Source: Membranipora membranacea (lineage: Eukaryota > Bryozoa > Gymnolaemata > Cheilostomatida > Membraniporidae). From it: 60,000 bases of DNA. The position numbers and the translations under genes were made by a program. Each line of letters opens with the position of its first letter. Position 1 is the first letter of the stretch. The stretch lies in contig OU612071.1 of the NCBI GenBank assembly GCA_914767715.1, positions 20,210,948 to 20,270,947 on the forward strand. Direction: 5' to 3'. The notes beneath the pieces are model-generated. The model saw only the letters and a program-made list of their open reading frames with translations, was not told where the DNA came from and made no database searches. Shown here piece after piece: positions 54,301 to 60,000 of this stretch.

Positions 54301-57300
54301 TCCATTTGTATTATAGAGAAAATTAGTGGAGAATTTTTTCTAGTATCTGCTTCGCTGCCTAAAAGTTGATTAAATTGAGTATTCAACCAGAGGATTTGGG
54401 TTTTATATATTATCAGCATACTCCTATTTGGCTAATGCACCTTCTTGATTCCAGTAGTGCTTTGCTTTTGTCTCTTACTCTCTAAACAGGACAGACTGAG
54501 AGACCCAATTATTTGAATTTCGCCCAGAAATTTGTTTACATGCTCATTGTGTAACTTTGTAGATCGCACACTCTCCAACTCACAAGCTACTATCTCATCA
54601 ACCACTACCACACCTAAAAAGACAATGGCAGTCACACCTACGCCAGCAATTAACAAACCAAAAATTACCATACAAACAACGACCACATCGACACCTACCA
54701 CACAGAGAGCTATCATACAAAACTTGACCACCAGAGCACCTTGTCGGAACAGAAACGTGACTGCTTATGTGACATCTAATGATGAGAGAGCTTTAGTCAA
54801 GATTAGTCCTGATATAACCCTGGGATACGCAGTGGGACGTCATGTGGTTTATCAAGGCAGCTGTTCTATAATCATAACAGTCAAAAATATCAGTGAGTTA
54901 ACTACATATAATTGTGCAGTCTCTTGGCAACTCAGTTCAAAGCGACACATCTAAATTGTATGGTACAGAAACAATATGGAGCAGAAATCATTGCAATAGA
55001 CGCTGAACTTTATATTTGAACCCAGGAATATTATAAGTCTAAGTCTATGTCCTCATTGTGGAGAGGGCTCTCCCCTCTAAAGTACAGATACAGGGACCCA
55101 TAGCACTCAACCCGCAGCCTATACCCTTGCCAGCCGGAAATTCGGCTACTCTTTTTATCGAATTGGCAAAGGGGGATCTTTTTACTGCGTGTGGGGTGTG
55201 CAAACACATAGTGAACCTTCGGTATTTTTAGTTCCATTCCGCAAGGACCTGGCTTGCATGAATGGAGCGCCAGTACCAAATCAGAAATGCCTGCTGGCGC
55301 CGGGAATTGAACCCTGACCTCACAGATCACAAGTCCACACCGTTAACCATCAGACCATTCCTGACTGATATTATAATATTTCAACTTAAATTTTTTGCAG
55401 ATCTAAAGCTGACCAGTACACCGACAACACCAACCAAAGCACCTTGTCAGGATAGAAGCATGACAGTATATGTGTCATCTAGTAATGATAGAGCATTGGT
55501 GGAGATAACTTCTGATGTGAAGACTGAACTACCTATTGGGAGTCATGTCATATACACTGAAGGCTGTACAGTGAACATTGATGTGCTATATTATGGTATG
55601 TACCAACTTGATAACTATTAGAATCCATTGAAGACTTCCCAGAGACGAAAGCATGTTAATTTCAGGCAGTTACTTATGATAAAGTTGTGTCAGATTTGCA
55701 TGGTAAAAAAATTCAATGCTCTACTTGGCGTGAATTATCGATGGTGGAAAGAGTGCCTTCCATAAGGGAAGTTAACTCTCATTCTCTGTGTGATGAGACA
55801 CAGTCTCCAATATGTGCAATAAAAGATACAAGCACTTCCTGGAGTCTTTGACATCATAATGCAAAGAATAACAGTTACCTCATTGAGATAAAGATGGACA
55901 TGAAGAATTTTTTTACCGATGCGAATCTGACATAACTGAATGACTATAACATGCACTGGTCTTTGGGTAGTCTTTATCATATTATTCTAAAATCTCAATA
56001 TCAATAGCAGTTTCTAGGATTGAATCCCAAATAATAAATAATTAAACGACAGTTTTAGTGACCATGCTGAAAACAGTTCCACTTCATTTACCTTTCCAAA
56101 GGAGACAGCGCATCACTGTTCCTCGAAAACTACATGTTTGTTATTGAAATCATTGATCTAAAGTTAAAATTATTACATAACCTTTCAGACTATTGGTTGG
56201 TGAGACGAGTAGATATGGTTGCTGAGTATGGTATAAAGTGTACATTACTCACTGATAACATTGCGCTATCTACTCTAACAAGTGTGGCTAATGGTAATAT
56301 CAACCAGATAAGGGAGATATGTCAGCAAGGTCAGTGTGTGGTATGAGAAATAGTATCTTTATGCGTGGATGTGAGTGTGACTAACAAATTGTTCCCATCC
56401 TAAGTGTTACCAACTAGTCTGAGCCCCCCAAACCCCAACAAGTTAACAACAACAAGTTAACAACACGTTAACAACTAGTATTTGAATAAAGACCAAAGAT
56501 ATCACTATGTTCGAGATTCTGTTTGTGAAACATTTAGGGCTTTTATTATTGTTATATCATGTAATTGTGGTTTTCAGACTGCAGCCCCCTAGCAGGTTCT
56601 AAGGCTAAGCTTAGTTGTCAGAATAACACTCTGACGGTAGCCTGGTCTACTGATGTCACATATAACGGTACAGTTACTGAAATACCGCAAAACTTAAAAC
56701 AGATATTGACAGACAGAATTGTGGAGAAGAGTAGATACCCCACCCTGAATCTGGTAGTCATTACTAAGAATCCCCCGTGAGTATCCTCAATCTGATAACA
56801 CGTGAGTTAGGAGTAGGAGGTGGCTCAGTTGTGGGTTTGAATCCCACTGCAGGCCACTGACTACTGGGACTTGATGGACTCCCAGGTGTTCTGACCTGCC
56901 TAAGAAATGAGAACAAAATGGCACACACATTACGGCCTAGCCCCTAAGAAACCCACTACATTGCCACCCATTCTTCGGAATGTGGTGAGTTGCGATACCT
57001 TGCAATTTTTTTAACCGACGTGTATAGTTTTGTGTTGAATGCGGAGAAAGTTGTCCCCTCTTAACTACAGGTGTTGGCACCAATGATACTCAGACAACGC
57101 ACTGCACTGCCCTCTTAAACTTTGGAAGAGGGGTAACCATGTACGGTGGATGTGCAAGCACACAGTAGACCTGCAGCATTTTAAGTTCCATCCTGCTAGG
57201 ACCTGGAACGTCAGTACCATATCAGGAATGACTGCTTGTGTCAAGACATACTTATTTATGTGTGTCGTATATGCTTTCAATTTAAATATTTCATATGTTG

Positions 57301-57542
57301 ACATCACAACCAGTTCTTATTGTTGTATCTGCCTGAATATAATTTCACATTTACAATCAGTGCAGAAGCACTGATTGTAAATGTGACCAATTATGATTGT
57401 GCAGAAGTTGATACTTTTTCTTCTATCCACCAGGTTAGTTTACCCGACTAAGACAAAGACAGGAGCGTATATCAGGCTGGTGCTGACCTCCTCCTGCCTT
57501 CAGAATAAAATATACGGCACAAACACAGATTCATGTCTATAA
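51389..57542 (+). CDS. Secreted NHL-repeat protein with Thr-rich linker and Cys modules
   Basis: Eight coding exons: 51389-51415, 52791-52858, 53440-54266, 54563-54892, 55401-55595, 56189-56329, 56578-56776, 57434-57542. All have GT-AG sites, and phases (0,2,1,1,1,1,2) carry through to give 631 residues ending in TAA. Residues 1-21 are a signal peptide (LPFLIVLFCVTL). Residues about 95-185 hold two NHL repeats (VVVADNGNHCLRLID; LLVSDYNDYKVRTVD) within a propeller-like region of about 270 residues. Residues 309-365 are a Thr/Pro-rich, probably O-glycosylated linker. Two homologous modules follow (APCRNRNVTAYV at 366; APCQDRSMTVYV at 431), then a Cys-containing C-terminus (CSPLAGSKAKLSC). No membrane anchor is seen. 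It is likely an extracellular protein of unknown role. The polyadenylation signal is at 57657. Confidence 0.85.
51416..52790 (+). other. Intron 1 of the NHL gene
   Basis: Begins GTAAGT, ends TTTGTAACAG. Contains an inverted pair at 52452-52513. The reading frame also stays open a short way into this intron with a signal-peptide-like sequence, so an unspliced short form would give a small peptide. Confidence 0.6.
52452..52513. repeat. 21-bp inverted repeat
   Basis: GGATCATAGTGGATCATAAT (from 52452) pairs with CACTATGATCCACTATGATC (from 52493), one mismatch, with a 20-base loop. Each arm is itself a doubled GGATCATA[AG]T. Confidence 0.8.
55020..55375 (-). repeat. tRNA-derived SINE in intron 4 of the NHL gene
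   Basis: On the minus strand, A box GGTCTGATGGTTAACGGTG (55356-55338) and B box GGGTTCAATTCCC (55314-55302), then a body toward 55020. The tRNA head lies about 25 bases from the exon at 55401. The body is shared with 57020-57245. Confidence 0.8.
55622..56188 (+). other. Intron 5 of the NHL gene
   Basis: Nothing notable apart from good splice borders (GTATGT ... CTTTCAG). Confidence 0.5.
56805..56990 (+). repeat. SINE-like segment in intron 7
   Basis: GGTGGCTCAGTTG followed closely by B-box-like GGGTTTGAATCCC (56833-56845) and a body. The A-to-B distance is shorter than normal, so the head is deleted. Confidence 0.5.
57020..57245 (-). repeat. Headless copy of the 55020-55375 SINE
   Basis: Shares GTGCAA[AG]CACA, TTAAGTTCCAT and AGGACCTGG blocks in order with 55195-55290; the tRNA-like part is missing. 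Confidence 0.65.
57345..57386. repeat. Perfect 19-bp hairpin
   Basis: TCACATTTACAATCAGTGC, loop AGAA, then its exact complement. It lies in intron 7, 48 bases before the last exon. Confidence 0.9.
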
Positions 57543-57656
57543 TTATGATCTATTATCTGGTCTGTATCATTGGGCCGGCTTTCTGCACACAAAGTCGTCT
57601 TCAATTTCTTTGGGGAAGAATGGAGCAATCTTCGATTTTAAGACTGTCATCTTTAG

Positions 57657-57662
57657 AATAAA
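57657..57662 (+). terminator. Polyadenylation signal AATAAA
   Basis: AATAAA 115 bases after the NHL gene's stop codon, a normal distance. Confidence 0.55.
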
Positions 57663-59084
57663 TTCTTCAACCCTCATTAAGAACAAACAATACACCGTGA
57701 TTATGAGTGGCTGAAGATTTTACCATAGGTCGGCTTGAAAAACTTATGTTTCTCTGGAAAGTGACTGGCAGGGAACAACTCCAAATTCAGGGACATTGTT
57801 ACCAATGTGATCAGGCGGAAGGAGCTGGATATTTATATTTCTGTAGGTCTTATTGAGACACTTATCAAGGTATAAAAAAAGTTACTAGTGAACATTTTAA
57901 ACATTATCTGTAACCTAGATTCGTTTACCACATGGACTAATTTCAGCCTTGGTGGTATTTAGTAAATCAGTGATTGATCAGAATATCACAAACCATATCA
58001 AATCATGAATCATGTTATCAGATATTTTGTGAGAACGAGTTCACAACCCAAGAAGACAACTTTAGTTTGACTTATTGCAAGATGTCATGATTTTTTATTC
58101 TACATCTTAAGTGGTTGTGTGTTAACTCTACAGAAAACCTCCTCATACCCTACATGCGGATTACATGCATATATTGGTTTTGATATCTTTGACGTTGATT
58201 TCATGCAATATATCGCAATAAATGTTGATGAAGATGACAAAACGAGCTTTTGTATTGACTTTGTCAGGCGTACCTGAGCTGCAAGCTTCAGTAACTGAGC
58301 AGTTTTATATTAATTTCTTAGAGAAATCAATTTTATTAAAATAAAACATGAGAATGAGTTATCTCCTCATGAATGATTACTAGCTCCTTTCTAAAATTTG
58401 AACAGGGTTGCTGGACCACATTTCTCATATTATTTGTTTGAATGACAAATTCAGAATCTATTATAGCTGACCCTTGTAAACTTTTGGCAAGCCTGAGTTT
58501 TTACTCTGCGCAGGCATGTATGATCATTTTTGCAGGATTTGGCTAGAATTAAATCACTTAAAATGAGTACCTAAATTGGCAAAACAATGATAACCCATAA
58601 TTTGGTGATATTTCGGCCTGAATGGAACACTGGCCTTGCAATCTGTTGACCTTGAACTCTTGGAGTTGCCTTTCTAGATGGAAGCCAGAATTGATTATGA
58701 GAAACACTGCGTAAAATATCTGCTTTTTCCCACATGTTCCATATGGATATAACTGGGGAATAATTGGCAGGCATAATTATTCTCAGATTTAAACTTCTCT
58801 CTGTAGGCTAGTTATTCCTATGAGGAATCATTGTACTCAACCCCTTATTAATTTTGTCTAGAATCTAGATGACACAAAGCATATACTGATGTGCAACTGT
58901 CCCGGACAATGATGTGACATTTATTTCCGATATACAATGGTATGGAAAAAATTTCAGCCTGTTGCGAGCGATGCCATTAATTGCAGCACAGTGCAGGCAA
59001 AATGGTTGAAATCTGGCAATGGTGCACAGTACACAGTATCGAGGTGAAAAGCCTTAGACTCCCGAGGTTATCCCTGTTGAACCC
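57663..59084. other. No gene; dispersed repeat at 58567-58690
   Basis: The repeat matches 41690-41800, inside the P-like element's right end (GGCCT[GA]AATGGAACACTGG; CTTGGAGTTGCCTTTCT). The remainder is unremarkable. Confidence 0.5.
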
Positions 59085-59255
59085 ACAAACGTCGCAAACG
59101 TCAAAACGTCACAATCTAGCGTTCCACCAACGTCGCAATCCCAAAAACGTCGCAACGAAGGGTTTATATAGCGTCGCAAACCCACAAACGTCGCAATTTT
59201 TTGAACGTTGCAATAGCTCGAACCCACTAACGTCGCAAATGTCGCAACTCAACAG
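59085..59255 (+). repeat. ACGTCGCAA motif cluster
   Basis: About nine occurrences of ACGTCGCAA or near variants at irregular spacing (8-30 bases), with CCCAC or TCCCAA between. It is CpG-rich within a CpG-poor region. Confidence 0.8.
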
Positions 59256-60000
59256 AAATACCGAGTTGTCTTCTCATTTGATGCAAATTGGTGGTGATGA
59301 TTTGTTGCGAGAAGTAGATATGAGCATAGGATTTTTGAAACACGGTGGGGAATTGAATATCACTGTTATTTATTGTGCTATGGATAATTGTTGAGGATTT
59401 TTCAGGGTATTTGAATCATCTTTCTCACTTTTTTTATTGTTACCTCAGAATCCATCAATGCTGTCATAAAAGGGATGCTAACCAACATCTAGCAGATAAA
59501 GTGACATACCAATTTGTAACGTACCTTAGTGTTTCATTTAGCCATTGGTTGAAGTCGTCAAGAGGTATTGACACAGGTGGATTGAGTGCTATATTTTTTC
59601 TTCTTGCTGACATAGCCCTAATCCATTGGTAAAAAAAATGTTACATCATTTCCCATGATGAAACGCTTTGGTTTTCCCAGATGAATCAAGTCAAACTTAT
59701 TTTATATCACGTCCCATGTAAGTTTGAGCTGTTACACTGTAAGGAGCGATGCTCGGATAAAAGAAACAAATTTTTCAATTTTCATTTTAATGGGAGTCGT
59801 TCCCTCACAAATTAAAATAGGATAACTCATAACTAATTTTCTACATCCTACTTATGAGATAAAATGTTATGGTAGACAGTAAATCCATTCTCCCTGGTTG
59901 GACATTAATGAACCTTGGTTGCAATCAGATGCACATGAACTACCATATGAGAGCCCTGAACGTGTTCATTGTTCATTTGATCAATGGAAACAAAAACCTG
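59256..60000. other. No gene recognised
   Basis: An exon-like segment at about 59682-59716 (acceptor TTCCCAG, donor GTAAGT) is possible but too short to support. Otherwise nothing is seen. Confidence 0.3.

Noticed and set aside
53465-54316. Single-exon gene for the NHL region starting at 53465
   Set aside because: This Met is internal. The exon starts at 53440 after an acceptor, and upstream exons add a signal peptide in phase.

Overview
The window is metazoan nuclear DNA. It has spliced genes with GT-AG introns and consistent exon phases, tRNA-derived SINEs, foldback MITEs, a long minisatellite, and retrotransposons and DNA transposons of several superfamilies. The base composition is AT-rich. 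The mix (Copia, Gypsy, a non-LTR element, a THAP/P-type transposon, an NHL-repeat secreted protein, a PARP relic) suggests a marine invertebrate; sponge and mollusc both seem possible, and the sequence alone does not decide. No bacterial or viral operon is present. Most real genes here are not single long ORFs. I assembled them by reading splice signals and checking that reading phase carries across each intron.

Left part (1-16.6 kb). A minus-strand gene of phase-0 exons (start 4207, probable end 401) encodes an unrecognised repetitive protein and carries a tandemly duplicated, frameshifted exon. A 5'-truncated non-LTR retrotransposon lies at 5570-7090. Further minus-strand exons (7760-9673 and 14016-14096) belong to one or more genes, one exon being SGNH-hydrolase-like. 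A dead Gypsy element (9783-13829) sits in the large intron and has lost its RT active site. At 15.0-15.6 kb there is a cassette with a TATA box, an initiator and a hairpin; an inverted copy lies at 26.6-27.06 kb. Just downstream of the first copy a plus-strand gene starts (16197).

Middle part (16.6-42 kb). Two related broken GPCR copies (19.8-20.4 and 28.9-29.7 kb) flank a GT-rich minisatellite that has been split by a very young Copia element (21792-26233; LTRs differ at one base; target duplication GGGGT). A 165-174 bp tandem array (29.7-33.65 kb) is interrupted by a 2.18 kb palindromic element (31311-33487; 8-bp duplication). A 5.54 kb P-superfamily element with a THAP transposase (36370-41911; 8-bp duplication) has the same terminal sequence. 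The two form a plausible autonomous-type/non-autonomous pair, although the transposase is now broken.

Right part (42-60 kb). A complete three-exon minus-strand gene encodes a small secreted cysteine-rich protein (46192-42506). Then come a roughly 61-copy 32-bp satellite whose minus strand carries a consensus splice donor in most units, a PARP C-terminal relic with a stop, and a complete eight-exon plus-strand gene (51389-57542) for a 631-residue secreted protein with an NHL-repeat head, a threonine-rich linker and duplicated Cys modules. SINEs, perfect hairpins and an ACGTCGCAA-rich cluster fill the remainder.
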